Notes under the pieces: model-generated
Seen by the model: the letters and a program-made list of their open reading frames with translations, nothing else
The model's database searches: none
Told to the model about the DNA's origin: nothing
Source of the DNA: JBPOFM01 sp041391925
GTDB lineage: Bacteria; Bacteroidota; Bacteroidia; Flavobacteriales; Flavobacteriaceae
Assembly (NCBI GenBank): GCA_041391925.1
Contig: JAWKNA010000003.1
Location: 248,001 to 312,000, forward strand
Length of the DNA stretch: 64,000 nucleotides
Direction of reading: 5' to 3'
In this document: one piece after another, positions 16,958 through 27,020 of the stretch
Layout of the letters: every line of letters begins with the position of its first letter
How positions within the stretch are numbered: position 1 is the first letter of the stretch
Program-made: the position numbers and the translations under genes

Positions 16958-18511
16958 TTATAGGTCAAACTTAATTCCTTGCGCCAAAGGTAGGTTAGTC
17001 GTATAATTAATCGTATTGGTTTGACGTCTCATATAGACCTTCCACGCATCCGAACCAGACTCACGTCCGCCACCTGTTTCTTTCTCACCTCCAAAAGCGC
17101 CTCCAATTTCAGCACCTGATGTTCCGATATTGACGTTCGCAATTCCGCAATCAGACCCTTGAACAGACAAGAAGGCTTCCGCTTCACGAAGATTATTCGT
17201 CATAATAGCTGATGATAGACCTTGCGCCACACCGTTTTGGATTTCCAAAGCATTATGGACATCACCAGAATATTTCAACAGATATAAAACTGGAGCAAAA
17301 GTTTCATGCTGCACGATTTTATAATCTGGTTTTGCTTCTGCAATGGCCGGTTTTACATAACAACCACTTTCATAGCCGTCGCCTGAAAGCACACCGCCTT
17401 CAACAATCATGTTTCCACCTTCTTCCACCACTTTTTCGAGGGCATTTTGATACATTTTTACAGCATCTTTATCGATTACTGGTCCTACATGGTTTTTCTC
17501 ATCCAAAGGATTACCGATTTTCAATTGACCATACGCTGCAACGACTGCATCTTTTACTTTATCATAGATGGATTCATGTATTATTAATCGACGTGTCGAT
17601 GTACAACGTTGCCCTGCTGTTCCAACCGCACCAAAAACAGCGCCAATCACCGTCATTTTCACATCTGCATCTGGAGTTACAATAATGGCATTGTTTCCTC
17701 CAAGTTCCAAAAGTGATTTACCTAAACGACCTGCTACTTCCTGCGCCACAATTTTACCCATACGCGTAGAACCTGTGGCAGAAATCAATGGAATGCGAGA
17801 ATCTTTTGTCATAAACTCACCCACTTTATAATCGCCATTGATTAGACAGGAAATACCTTCTGGAAGGTTATTCGCCCTAAAAACTTCGGCTGCTATATTT
17901 TGGCAGGCAATACCACACATGGGTGTTTTTTCACTTGGTTTCCACACGCATACATCACCACAAATCCAAGCCAAAGCCGTATTCCAAGACCAAACAGCCA
18001 CTGGAAAGTTGAATGCCGAAATGATTCCGACGACACCAAGCGGATGGTATTGCTCATACATTCTATGCCCTGGACGTTCCGAATGCATAGTCAATCCATG
18101 AAGCTGTCGTGACAATCCCACTGCAAAATCGCAAATGTCAATCATTTCCTGTACCTCGCCCAAACCTTCTTGGTAGGATTTTCCCATTTCATAGGAAACC
18201 AATTTCCCAAGTGCTTGTTTCTTTTCTCTTAATTTATCTCCAAACTGACGCACGATTTCACCCCGTTGCGGTGCTGGCATTGTCCTCCAAGTTTTGAACG
18301 CTTTTGTAGCGGCATCCATCACTCTATCATAATCTGCTTTGGTGGTAGTTTTGACCTTTCCAATTAACCGGCCGTCTACAGGCGAATAACTCTCCAAAAT
18401 CTCACCATTTGAGAAACTGTTTGAACCTGTGGATGTGCCTTCATTAATATCTTTGACACCTAATTCTTTTAAGGCTTTTTCGATTCCGAAATCGGTAGCA
18501 ACTGCTTGCAT
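16958..18511 (-). CDS. amaB: ALDH7-type aldehyde dehydrogenase (likely aminoadipate-semialdehyde dehydrogenase)
   Basis: This 517-aa NAD-dependent aldehyde dehydrogenase has the catalytic Glu in LLELGGNNAIIV, the nucleophile Cys in GTAGQRCTSTRRLI, and the cofactor segment ISAFNFPVAVWSWN. The sequence resembles the ALDH7A1/antiquitin branch, which oxidises alpha-aminoadipate-6-semialdehyde in lysine breakdown and also betaine or other aldehydes; this makes amaB the best but not certain symbol. The ATG at 18511 gives the usual N-terminal extension. It stands alone, divergent from the A2M gene, with no TAnnTTTG seen in the 192-bp intergenic region on its strand. Confidence 0.88.
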   Translation of the reverse strand: MQAVATDFGIEKALKELGVKDINEGTSTGSNSFSNGEILESYSPVDGRLIGKVKTTTKADYDRVMDAATKAFKTWRTMPAPQRGEIVRQFGDKLREKKQALGKLVSYEMGKSYQEGLGEVQEMIDICDFAVGLSRQLHGLTMHSERPGHRMYEQYHPLGVVGIISAFNFPVAVWSWNTALAWICGDVCVWKPSEKTPMCGIACQNIAAEVFRANNLPEGISCLINGDYKVGEFMTKDSRIPLISATGSTRMGKIVAQEVAGRLGKSLLELGGNNAIIVTPDADVKMTVIGAVFGAVGTAGQRCTSTRRLIIHESIYDKVKDAVVAAYGQLKIGNPLDEKNHVGPVIDKDAVKMYQNALEKVVEEGGNMIVEGGVLSGDGYESGCYVKPAIAEAKPDYKIVQHETFAPVLYLLKYSGDVHNALEIQNGVAQGLSSAIMTNNLREAEAFLSVQGSDCGIANVNIGTSGAEIGGAFGGEKETGGGRESGSDAWKVYMRRQTNTINYTTNLPLAQGIKFDL

Positions 18512-18703
18512 ATATAATTTGTATTTAAAATTTATGATTAATTTCTGCGAAGATACACATTAATTAAGCTTTCGTAAAGAATTTGACCAAGTCATTGTCT
18601 CCTAATAATTTGTGAAAATATTGTGAATCGATTGTTAAATAAATTTTCATGGCAAACGTTAAATTTATAACTTTAATGACCATTCATTCAACCCATCAAC
18701 GTT

Positions 18704-21700
18704 ATGTCTTCAAAAAACCTCCTCGCTCTATTTGTGATTTTTGCGCTTTCTTTTTCATGTAAAAAGGATAAAATCGAAAACCAAGACACCGATAACCTTT
18801 TCAAGTTTAAGGATTATATTAGCTACACGACGGCTGGAAGAGTGTCGATTGCAGACCCAATAGTTATCAATTTGGCGAATGAGGTGGATGGCTGGGAAGC
18901 TGGCAAGGAGATAAAGGAGGATATTATTTCCATCAAACCTCACGTGCAAGGAAAATTGATGGTTGCGAATGGTCATGCTTTGCAATTCAAACCAGATGAA
19001 AATTTAAAACCAGATACCGAATACACAGTCACTGTAAAACTGAACAAGATTTACAAAAATCAGCCAAAGGACTATTCGGAATACACCTTTCAATTCAAAA
19101 CCATTGAACCCAATTTCAATATTTTGACCAATAACTTGCAATCTTATAGCAAGGAATGGCAATATTTGGAGTCGGTTTTAAAATCTGCAGATGTCATTTC
19201 GTTGAAAGATGCCAAACAATTGGTGGAAGCTTGGCAAGGCAGCAAAAAATTGAAGTTGCAATGGAATGAAGTGGCGCAGAATTCCAAGGTTTTTGAATTT
19301 AAAATCGATAGCATCAATCGTAAAACGGAAGATTCTGAAATTTTGGTCAAATGGAACGGTAAAGCCATCAAAGCGGACAATGAAGGCGAAAATAAGGTGT
19401 TAATTCCAGGGAAAAACAATTTTACGGTGATTGATGTGAATGTCATTCAAACACCTGAACAATTCCTCTCCATCAACTTTTCGGACCCATTGAAAAAACA
19501 ACAGAATTTTGATGGTCTCGTCACCATTCAAAATGCCAAAAGTCCAAAATATGTCGTGGATGGCAATGTCTTAAAAGTGTATCCGGACAACAAATTGGTC
19601 GGCGATATGCAGGTGGATGTCTTTCAGGGCATTGCTAATACAGATGGTTTTAAATTGAAACAACCGTTCTCTGAAATCATTTCGTTTGAAGAATTGAAAC
19701 CTCAAGTCCGATTGATTAGCAACGGAACGATTCTGCCAAATTCAGAAAAACTGCAATTCAATTTTGAGGCCGTCAATCTAAAAGCCGTTGACGTGCGCAT
19801 CATCAAGATTTTTGAGGACAATGTGTTGCAATTTCTTCAAGACAATGAGCTCCAAAGCAACAATCAATATGCCATCAAACAGGTGGGACGTCGCATTGCT
19901 AAACAAACCATTACATTTCAAAATGATGCGGTCGAAAATGAAGGGCGCTGGAAAGCCTACAGTATTGATTTATCCAAATTTTTCAAGGCTGATCCTGGCG
20001 CTTTGTATCGTGTAGAATTGAGCATCAAAAAGGAATATTCGCTCTTCAATTGTGATAATTATTCCAACATTACGAATACAGAAGATGGCGATGATTATTA
20101 TGATGATTATTACGAAGACGATTATTATTATGAAGGAAATTACAATGAATCCTCCACTGAAGATGAAGATTTACGCGAGGAAGAATACTGGGACAACTTA
20201 ATTTACAACTACAAAAACTATAATTACAACTGGCGCGAACGCGACAATCCTTGTCATGAAGCGTATTATAATGAAAATCGTGTCGTTTCACAAAACCTTT
20301 TGGCGTCCAACCTTGGTGTGATTGCCAAACAAGGCGCGAACAACACCTATTATTTTGCAGTTACTGACATTTTAACCACAGAACCTGTGCGTAGTGCGAG
20401 CATTCGATTGTACAATTACCAACAGCAGGAAATCGGTCGTGTGGATACAGATGGTGATGGTTTGGCACAATTGAAATCGAACAAATATGCCTCATTCGCC
20501 ATCGCTTACAGCGGAAAAAATACAACCTATGTAAAACTGGCCGATGGAAATTCATTGTCATTAAGCAAATTTGATGTATCAGGTAACACGATGCAACGCG
20601 GTTTGAAAGGTTATATCTATGGCGAACGTGGTGTTTGGCGACCAGGTGATTCACTATTCTTGACGTTTATGTTGAATGACACCGACAATAAACTTCCGAA
20701 AGGCCATCCTGTAAAAATGGAAATTGCGGACCCAAATGGAAAGTTGATTTACAAAAACATCACGAGCGATAATGTCAATAATTTCTATCGTTTCACAGTC
20801 CCAACCGATTCTGAAGGAAAAACAGGCAGTTATAGTGCAAAAGTATCGGTTGGTGGTGCGCAATTTTACAAAAGTCTGCGTGTAGAAACCGTTAAGCCAA
20901 ACCGTCTCAAAATTAAGGTGGATTTTGAAAACGAAATTCTCACCAGCAATGAACCTCTAAAAGGAACTTTGGATGTCAAATGGCTTCACGGCGCGCCAGC
21001 AAAAAATTTAAAAGCGGAAATCAAGGCTAAATTCAGCACATCGTATCAAGGTTTCAAGAATTTTAAAGACTATGAGTTCACCGACCCTACCCGTTCATTT
21101 TCATCTGAAGATATCAATGTGTTTGAAGGGAAATTGGATGAAAACGGAATTGCAAAAGTCAACAACACCTTGAATGTTGGTCAAAATGCTCCAGGTCTCT
21201 TAAATGTGCAATTTTTGGTAAGAGCTTTTGAAAACGGAGGTGATTTTTCTTTGGATGCCTTTACCAAAACTTATGCACCCTATGAATCTTTTGTTGGTTT
21301 AAAATCTCCTAAAGGTAATATGTACGGTTCGTTTTTTACAGATGAAAACCAAACCTTTGATGTGGTGGTTGTGGACCCTCAAGGCAAACCCATTCAACGT
21401 AATGACCTTGAAGTGAAAGTATATAAAATAGAATGGCAATGGTGGTGGAATTCTTCTTATGATAATTTGTCGAGTTATGTGTCCAGCAATTATCACCGAC
21501 CGTATCTTGACCAAAAAGTAAACACAGATGCCAACGGAAAAGGTAAGTTTACCTTGAAAATTCCAGAAAATGAGCGTGGTCGTTACCTCATCCGTGTTGT
21601 GGACCCAAAAAGTGGTCATGCCACAGGACGTACCGCTTATTTCTATAAAAACTGGAGCAATTCTGCCCCAGGAAATGATAAGGAAGCGGCAAAGATGCTG

Positions 21701-24295
21701 GTATTTGCAGCAGATAAAGAACAATACAATGTGGGCCAAACCGCAAAAATCAAATTTCCATCAGGTAATGAAGGAAGGGCTTTGATTAGCGTCGAAAATG
21801 GCTCGGAAGTGCTGTCTTACAAATGGGTGAAAACCACTTCTGGAGAAACGACTGTGAACATCCCAATCACAAAAGAGATGGCACCCAATGTGTTTGTCAA
21901 TATTTCCCTGTTGCAACCGCATGCCGTCACAGGCAACGATTTGCCAATCCGTTTGTATGGCGTTATTCCTATTATGGTGGAGAATCCTGGCACAAAATTG
22001 CAGCCAGAACTACAAATGCCAAATACGTTGAAACCCGAAGAGGAATTCAAGGTAATCGTTTCTGAAAAAAACAAAAAAGCAATGACCTATACAATCGCCA
22101 TGGTTGAAGAAGGTTTGTTGGATTTAACCCGCTTCAAAACACCAAACGCTTGGGACGAATTTTATGCTCGCGAAGCTCTTGGTGTGAAGACTTGGGACGT
22201 GTTTGATGATGTCATCGGTGCCTATTCTGGAAGTATTGACCAAGTGTTCGCCATTGGTGGTGACGGCAGCGCAGAAGCAGGAAAAAAACAGAAAGCGAAT
22301 CGATTTAAACCTGTTGTGACCTATTTGGGACCTTTCAATTTGGATGCTGGTGGAAAAGCAACCCATACTATCAAGATGCCAAACTACATTGGAGCCGTTC
22401 GAATGATGGTCGTTGCTGGTGATGCCAAAACGGAAGCGTATGGCAGTGCGGAAAAATCGGTTCAAGTTAAAAAGCCATTGATGGTCTTGGCGACGTTACC
22501 ACGAAAATTGAGTCCAGGTGAAAAAGTGACGTTACCAGTGACGGTTTTTGCCATGGAACCGAATGTGAAAAATGTCAACATCAACTTAAAGTTAAGTAAC
22601 GGCATTGAAGTAGTTGGAGATAATTCAAAATCCTTGACCTTTTCAAGACCAGACGAACAAATGACCTATTTTGAATTGGATGTCAGCAAAGCGAATGGAT
22701 TTAACACCGTTGAAGTCATAGCGACCGGAAATGGAGAAAAATCAACCTATAAAGTGGAGATTGACGTGTACAATCCAAATCCAATCACGTCAAAAGTATT
22801 GGATAAAACTTTGGAAGCAAATGCGACTACCAACATGGATTTTTCAACCTTCGGCGTTCCAGGAACCAATTCGGCTACCGTTGAGTTTTCTACCTTGCCA
22901 CCAATGGATTTTTCGCGTCGATTGCAATATTTGGTGCAATATCCGCATGGCTGTTTGGAACAGACCACATCGAGCGTGTTTCCACAATTGTATCTGAATG
23001 ATATTTTCGATTTGCCATATAAAAAGAAACAGGAAATCAAGGCGAATATTGAAAGTGGTATCAAACGTTTGGGTAATTTTCAAATGCCCAATGGTGGTAT
23101 GAGTTATTGGATGGGTGAAAACACTGCCAACGATTGGAGTACCAGTTATGCAGGTCATTTTATGATTGAAGCCGAGAAAAAAGGATTTGTCTTACCATTG
23201 ACCTTTAAAAGCAATTGGTTGAAGTACCAAAAACAAGCAGCGCAGGAATGGCGACCAAGCTACAAAACCTATAATTCGGATTTGGCACAAGCCTATCGAC
23301 TCTATACGTTGGCCTTGGCTGGAAGTCCAGATTTGGCATCGATGAACCGTTTGCGGGAATTCAGTGAGATTTCCAATGAAGCTAAATGGCGATTGGCAGC
23401 AGCCTATGCGCTGGCTGGTCAAAAAGAAGCCAGTAACAAAATTGCGAGCACTGCAAATATCAATTTTCAACCACCTCAATACAATTATTATGACTATGGT
23501 TCAGTGGATAGAAACCGTGCCATGTCTTTAGAAACCATGATATTGACTAAAAATCAGAAACAGAGGGAATTGGCACAATACATCGCCAAGGATTTGTCAA
23601 GCGACCAATGGATGAGCACACAAACGACGGCTTATTCTCTATTGGCAATGGCAAAAATGGTGGAAGCCAATGGTGGAAAGGCCTTGAAAATTCAATATAC
23701 ATTTAACGGAAAAACTGAAACTATCGACACCAAATCTGCAATTGCACAACGTGAATTATCTGTGAAAGATGGAAGCAATGCCTTCAGTTTTAAAAATAAT
23801 TTGGACAATGTGGTGTATGTAAGAGTGTTGAATTCTGGTAAATTGCCTTTGGGCCAAGAAATTGCAGAGCAACGTGGATTGAGCATTTCAGTGGAATACA
23901 AAGACTTGAAAGGCAATAAAATTGATATTGGCAAGTTGATGCAGGGCCAGGATTTTGTGGCAAGCGTACAGGTAACAAACCTTAAAAATGAAAATGTAAA
24001 TGATATTGCCTTGACGCAAATCTTCCCTTCAGGTTGGGAAATTGTCAACACACGTTTTACGGATTTTGGAGACACGACCACAAGCCAAGCACGTTATACT
24101 GACATTCGAGATGATAGAGTGAATTTTTATTTTGACTTAAATAAAAAAGGAAAATATGACACTAAAACATTTAATGTGATGTTGAATGCTTCCTATCTAG
24201 GCACCTATTATTTACCAGGGGTACAAGCGGAAGCCATGTATGATAATGAGTATTTGGTACGGACAAAAGGACGTTGGGTTGAAATTGAAAAATAG
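18704..24295 (+). CDS. bacterial alpha-2-macroglobulin lipoprotein (YfhM-like protease trap)
   Basis: This 1863-aa lipoprotein has a lipobox with acceptor Cys19 (FALSFSC). Many macroglobulin-like beta domains follow (GYIYGERGVWRPGDSLFLTF is the characteristic MG/bait-adjacent motif), then an alpha/alpha-toroid thioester domain with the intact thioester motif Cys1417-Leu-Glu-Gln1420 (YPHGCLEQTT). Such proteins are tethered in the envelope and covalently trap proteases that enter damaged periplasm. They are usually encoded near PbpC, and pbpC lies 3 kb downstream here. Residues ~455-510 form a striking Asp/Tyr/Glu-rich insert. The gene ends 2 bp before the convergent T9SS gene. A GCAAACGTT half-site occurs 44 bp upstream of the ATG. 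Confidence 0.95.
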   Translation: MSSKNLLALFVIFALSFSCKKDKIENQDTDNLFKFKDYISYTTAGRVSIADPIVINLANEVDGWEAGKEIKEDIISIKPHVQGKLMVANGHALQFKPDENLKPDTEYTVTVKLNKIYKNQPKDYSEYTFQFKTIEPNFNILTNNLQSYSKEWQYLESVLKSADVISLKDAKQLVEAWQGSKKLKLQWNEVAQNSKVFEFKIDSINRKTEDSEILVKWNGKAIKADNEGENKVLIPGKNNFTVIDVNVIQTPEQFLSINFSDPLKKQQNFDGLVTIQNAKSPKYVVDGNVLKVYPDNKLVGDMQVDVFQGIANTDGFKLKQPFSEIISFEELKPQVRLISNGTILPNSEKLQFNFEAVNLKAVDVRIIKIFEDNVLQFLQDNELQSNNQYAIKQVGRRIAKQTITFQNDAVENEGRWKAYSIDLSKFFKADPGALYRVELSIKKEYSLFNCDNYSNITNTEDGDDYYDDYYEDDYYYEGNYNESSTEDEDLREEEYWDNLIYNYKNYNYNWRERDNPCHEAYYNENRVVSQNLLASNLGVIAKQGANNTYYFAVTDILTTEPVRSASIRLYNYQQQEIGRVDTDGDGLAQLKSNKYASFAIAYSGKNTTYVKLADGNSLSLSKFDVSGNTMQRGLKGYIYGERGVWRPGDSLFLTFMLNDTDNKLPKGHPVKMEIADPNGKLIYKNITSDNVNNFYRFTVPTDSEGKTGSYSAKVSVGGAQFYKSLRVETVKPNRLKIKVDFENEILTSNEPLKGTLDVKWLHGAPAKNLKAEIKAKFSTSYQGFKNFKDYEFTDPTRSFSSEDINVFEGKLDENGIAKVNNTLNVGQNAPGLLNVQFLVRAFENGGDFSLDAFTKTYAPYESFVGLKSPKGNMYGSFFTDENQTFDVVVVDPQGKPIQRNDLEVKVYKIEWQWWWNSSYDNLSSYVSSNYHRPYLDQKVNTDANGKGKFTLKIPENERGRYLIRVVDPKSGHATGRTAYFYKNWSNSAPGNDKEAAKMLVFAADKEQYNVGQTAKIKFPSGNEGRALISVENGSEVLSYKWVKTTSGETTVNIPITKEMAPNVFVNISLLQPHAVTGNDLPIRLYGVIPIMVENPGTKLQPELQMPNTLKPEEEFKVIVSEKNKKAMTYTIAMVEEGLLDLTRFKTPNAWDEFYAREALGVKTWDVFDDVIGAYSGSIDQVFAIGGDGSAEAGKKQKANRFKPVVTYLGPFNLDAGGKATHTIKMPNYIGAVRMMVVAGDAKTEAYGSAEKSVQVKKPLMVLATLPRKLSPGEKVTLPVTVFAMEPNVKNVNINLKLSNGIEVVGDNSKSLTFSRPDEQMTYFELDVSKANGFNTVEVIATGNGEKSTYKVEIDVYNPNPITSKVLDKTLEANATTNMDFSTFGVPGTNSATVEFSTLPPMDFSRRLQYLVQYPHGCLEQTTSSVFPQLYLNDIFDLPYKKKQEIKANIESGIKRLGNFQMPNGGMSYWMGENTANDWSTSYAGHFMIEAEKKGFVLPLTFKSNWLKYQKQAAQEWRPSYKTYNSDLAQAYRLYTLALAGSPDLASMNRLREFSEISNEAKWRLAAAYALAGQKEASNKIASTANINFQPPQYNYYDYGSVDRNRAMSLETMILTKNQKQRELAQYIAKDLSSDQWMSTQTTAYSLLAMAKMVEANGGKALKIQYTFNGKTETIDTKSAIAQRELSVKDGSNAFSFKNNLDNVVYVRVLNSGKLPLGQEIAEQRGLSISVEYKDLKGNKIDIGKLMQGQDFVASVQVTNLKNENVNDIALTQIFPSGWEIVNTRFTDFGDTTTSQARYTDIRDDRVNFYFDLNKKGKYDTKTFNVMLNASYLGTYYLPGVQAEAMYDNEYLVRTKGRWVEIEK

Positions 24296-24297
24296 AT

Positions 24298-26175
24298 TTA
24301 TCGTTTAAGGGTAAAATGCCCCTTAAATTCCTGTCCATCAATTTTAATGACATACCAATAATCCGAAGATGGCAAGGCTTTATTTTTGAAAGTTCCATCC
24401 CAATAAAAGGGTTGGTTTTTGGAACTGATTAATAAGCTCCCGTAACGGTCAAAAATATAGACTTCGGATTGGTTAAAAAATTCGATGCCTTTTAGGATAA
24501 AAAGTTCATTTTCGGTATCGCCATTTGGTGTGAAAAATTTTGGAATCACAAAATGGATATATTCTTGTGTTGCTACGCCACAACCATTACGTTCTCTGAC
24601 ATATACTGTATATAAACCGCCTTCGGCATTAAAAAAGGTATTGCTCAATTGATAGGTTGTTCCATCCAAGGAATATTCAAAATCACCAGAATTTTCAGTT
24701 GTAATGACTAGGTCATTTCCGTCAGAAAAAATGGAGCCAATAATTGGTCTGTCTATTTGCGTGACGGTAACGGTTTTGGTTACCGAACACCCACTTCCGT
24801 TGGTTACGATAACTGTATAAATTCCTGGAGCATCTACTGTGGTCTGTGAAACTGTGTCACCAGTACTCCATACATAGGTGTTGTTTGGGGAATTGGCGAA
24901 CAAGGTTGTTGTTTCACCTTCACAGATGAATGTTGATTCGTCTTCAACAATAGGTGCCGGAAGAAACGTAACTTGAACAGCAGTCCGCGAATTGGACACA
25001 CAATCTCCAATATCAGAAACAGCTTCAGCATAATAAGTGCCAGCGATATCGGTTTCAAATGTTGAGCTATTTTCCAACAATGGATTTCCTCCATTGGGTG
25101 TATCATACCAATTGACCGTCACATCAGCTGGAACAGAAACAGAAAGAATCTCACTCTGACCTCCACAATTTACAATATCTCCATCAGAAGTTGGTGCTGC
25201 AGGCTGTGGTACGATCTGAATTTCGAACACATCCGACAACGAACTACATTGTGGGTTTGCCAAATTCACAGCATCCTCTGCAACCTTCACTCTATAATAA
25301 GTTGTGGTGGTCAAAGCTGGTGTCGTGAATGTTTGATTGGTTTCCCCAAGAATATCTGTCCAAACTACATTATCCGAACTTTCTTGCCATTGATACACAT
25401 GGGTGGTATAGATTGAAAAATCTGGAATTGCTGACAATTGCGTTTGAAGTGGTGTGTCTTGCTCACAAGCTACAATCGTATTATTGGTTTGTGCGTCTTC
25501 TATAACGATATTATCACCACAAGTTTTGAAGATGATATCGTCAATGGCCAAATCATTTCCGCAACCGCCATTTCCGTTGTTAATCATTTTTAGTATCACA
25601 GCTGTTTGAGCGGGCAAGGTTTGAAAGGTCAAGCCATATTGTTGCCAATTGGGAGAAGTAGTACCTGGTATATTACCAGTATCACCACTCGCCAATAAGG
25701 TTGTATCCGTATCGTCCCAAATCTGAAATTTCACATTGATGGGAATTCCTGAACCACTGCATCCGCTTGTTGGCAATAAATTAATCAGCCAAGAGGAAAA
25801 TTCGTAGGAAGTAATTTCACACAAACCTGTGATAGTTCTACGAAAAAATTCCCCAGCCGTAAAGTCGGCATTCACTACAAACATTTTACCGTTCGAGTCA
25901 TTTGGTGTATGGTCAGGCGTGTTATGCCAATCAAAATAATTGCTGGTGCTGGTCACTGTATATTGCCCATCTTCTGGTGATGCGGAACCAACATATTGAT
26001 AAGAAGTCGTTCCTGGCGACAGTGCAGGTCCGTCGGTTGTTCCTGTTCCAAAGGTTTCCATAAAAATTGGGTCTCCAGAATTTCCTGTACAGAAACCAAG
26101 TTGGGCATAACCAGAAAAACTGATTGATGCCATAAGAAAAAATATAAATACTGTTGTTATATGTAGCAATTTCAC
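24298..26175 (-). CDS. T9SS type B sorting-domain surface protein
   Basis: This 625-aa secreted protein has a signal peptide (FFLMASISFSGYAQ), an N-terminal jelly-roll-like carbohydrate-binding-type region (DPIFMETFGTG..., AIDDIIFKTCG), two or more immunoglobulin-like modules with paired Cys (ICEGETTTLFANSPNNTYVW), and a C-terminal gliding-motility/type B sorting domain (FFTPNGDTENELFILKGIEF, IFDRYGSLL, YWYVIKI). Type B domains direct export through the type IX secretion system. The start is a GTG at 26175. It lies convergent with the A2M gene with only 2 bp between stops, and divergent from the DUF2071 operon. The ligand is unknown; adhesin or surface-matrix function is inferred. Confidence 0.9.
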   Translation of the reverse strand: MKLLHITTVFIFFLMASISFSGYAQLGFCTGNSGDPIFMETFGTGTTDGPALSPGTTSYQYVGSASPEDGQYTVTSTSNYFDWHNTPDHTPNDSNGKMFVVNADFTAGEFFRRTITGLCEITSYEFSSWLINLLPTSGCSGSGIPINVKFQIWDDTDTTLLASGDTGNIPGTTSPNWQQYGLTFQTLPAQTAVILKMINNGNGGCGNDLAIDDIIFKTCGDNIVIEDAQTNNTIVACEQDTPLQTQLSAIPDFSIYTTHVYQWQESSDNVVWTDILGETNQTFTTPALTTTTYYRVKVAEDAVNLANPQCSSLSDVFEIQIVPQPAAPTSDGDIVNCGGQSEILSVSVPADVTVNWYDTPNGGNPLLENSSTFETDIAGTYYAEAVSDIGDCVSNSRTAVQVTFLPAPIVEDESTFICEGETTTLFANSPNNTYVWSTGDTVSQTTVDAPGIYTVIVTNGSGCSVTKTVTVTQIDRPIIGSIFSDGNDLVITTENSGDFEYSLDGTTYQLSNTFFNAEGGLYTVYVRERNGCGVATQEYIHFVIPKFFTPNGDTENELFILKGIEFFNQSEVYIFDRYGSLLISSKNQPFYWDGTFKNKALPSSDYWYVIKIDGQEFKGHFTLKR

Positions 26176-26252
26176 GTTTTAAAAATACGTAAACTGACTT
26201 TAAAACTCTTGCAATATGCTATATTAGTAGAAAGATTAACAGAATAAATTCA

Positions 26253-26268
26253 TCGCAAACGTTTGCGA
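26253..26268. promoter_or_regulatory. perfect 16-bp palindrome, LacI/PurR-like operator candidate
   Basis: TCGCAAAC followed by GTTTGCGA is a perfect inverted repeat with a central CG. This matches the operator style of LacI/GalR-family regulators (the PurR box is ACGCAAACGTTTTCGT-like). It sits 29 bp before the ATG of the DUF2071 gene and 77 bp from the GTG of the divergent T9SS gene. No LacI-family regulator gene is in the window. Confidence 0.55.
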
Positions 26269-26297
26269 AAACATAATTTTAAAAAATAATCAAAAAA

Positions 26298-27020
26298 ATG
26301 AGAGCTTCAGAAATTCTGAACATCACACATCACCGGAATTTTGACTGCCCAAAACGCCGATGGAAATTCTATCAAGAATGGAACAAAGCCATTTTTTTAC
26401 ATTGGGAATTAGAACCGGAAGCTGTCCAACCCTTCCTTCCAAACGATATTTCCTTAGATACACTCGATGGCAAAGCGTGGATAAGTTTAGTGGCTTTTGA
26501 TATGAACCATATTGGTGTAAGAAGCCTGCCAAAAGTGCCGCATATTTCTGATTTTCATGAAATCAATATTCGAACGTATATCATTTGTAAAGACAAGCCT
26601 AGTGTGTATTTTTTGAGTATGGAAGGTAGCAAACGTTCATCGTGCAATATTTTAAAGGCTATTTCAAAATTTCCGTATGTACATTCAAAGATGAAACGGA
26701 ACGATTTTAGTTATCAATCCAAGAATTTAATAGAACACAATTTTTTAGACTTGGTGTACAGAACCAAAATGAAACCCGTTCAAAAAAACAAAACAGATCG
26801 TTGGCTCACTGAACGATATGCAGTCTTTCAAGAATATAAAAATAAATTGATTGAATATGATGTGCATCATGTGGAATGGCCTTTGGAACAAATTGAACTT
26901 AAAGAATTGAACATTGAGTATCCAAAATTCAATCATCTTATCAAAAACCAGCCCGATAGAATGCATTATTCCGAAGGTGTGAAAGTACTCACTTGGGACA
27001 AACGAACCTATAAATTATGA
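26298..27020 (+). CDS. DUF2071 (YqjF-like) family protein
   Basis: This 240-aa cytoplasmic protein matches DUF2071/YqjF: an FLHWELEPEAVQPFLPNDISL segment and DGKAWISLVAFDMNHIGVR near the N-terminus are characteristic, and the rest forms a hydrophobic-cavity beta-fold in homologues. The biochemical role is unknown. Its stop overlaps the start of the next gene by 4 nt (ATGA), so translation is coupled to the monooxygenase-like gene and then to pbpC. The palindrome at 26253-26268 lies immediately upstream and may control the operon. Confidence 0.85.
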   Translation: MRASEILNITHHRNFDCPKRRWKFYQEWNKAIFLHWELEPEAVQPFLPNDISLDTLDGKAWISLVAFDMNHIGVRSLPKVPHISDFHEINIRTYIICKDKPSVYFLSMEGSKRSSCNILKAISKFPYVHSKMKRNDFSYQSKNLIEHNFLDLVYRTKMKPVQKNKTDRWLTERYAVFQEYKNKLIEYDVHHVEWPLEQIELKELNIEYPKFNHLIKNQPDRMHYSEGVKVLTWDKRTYKL

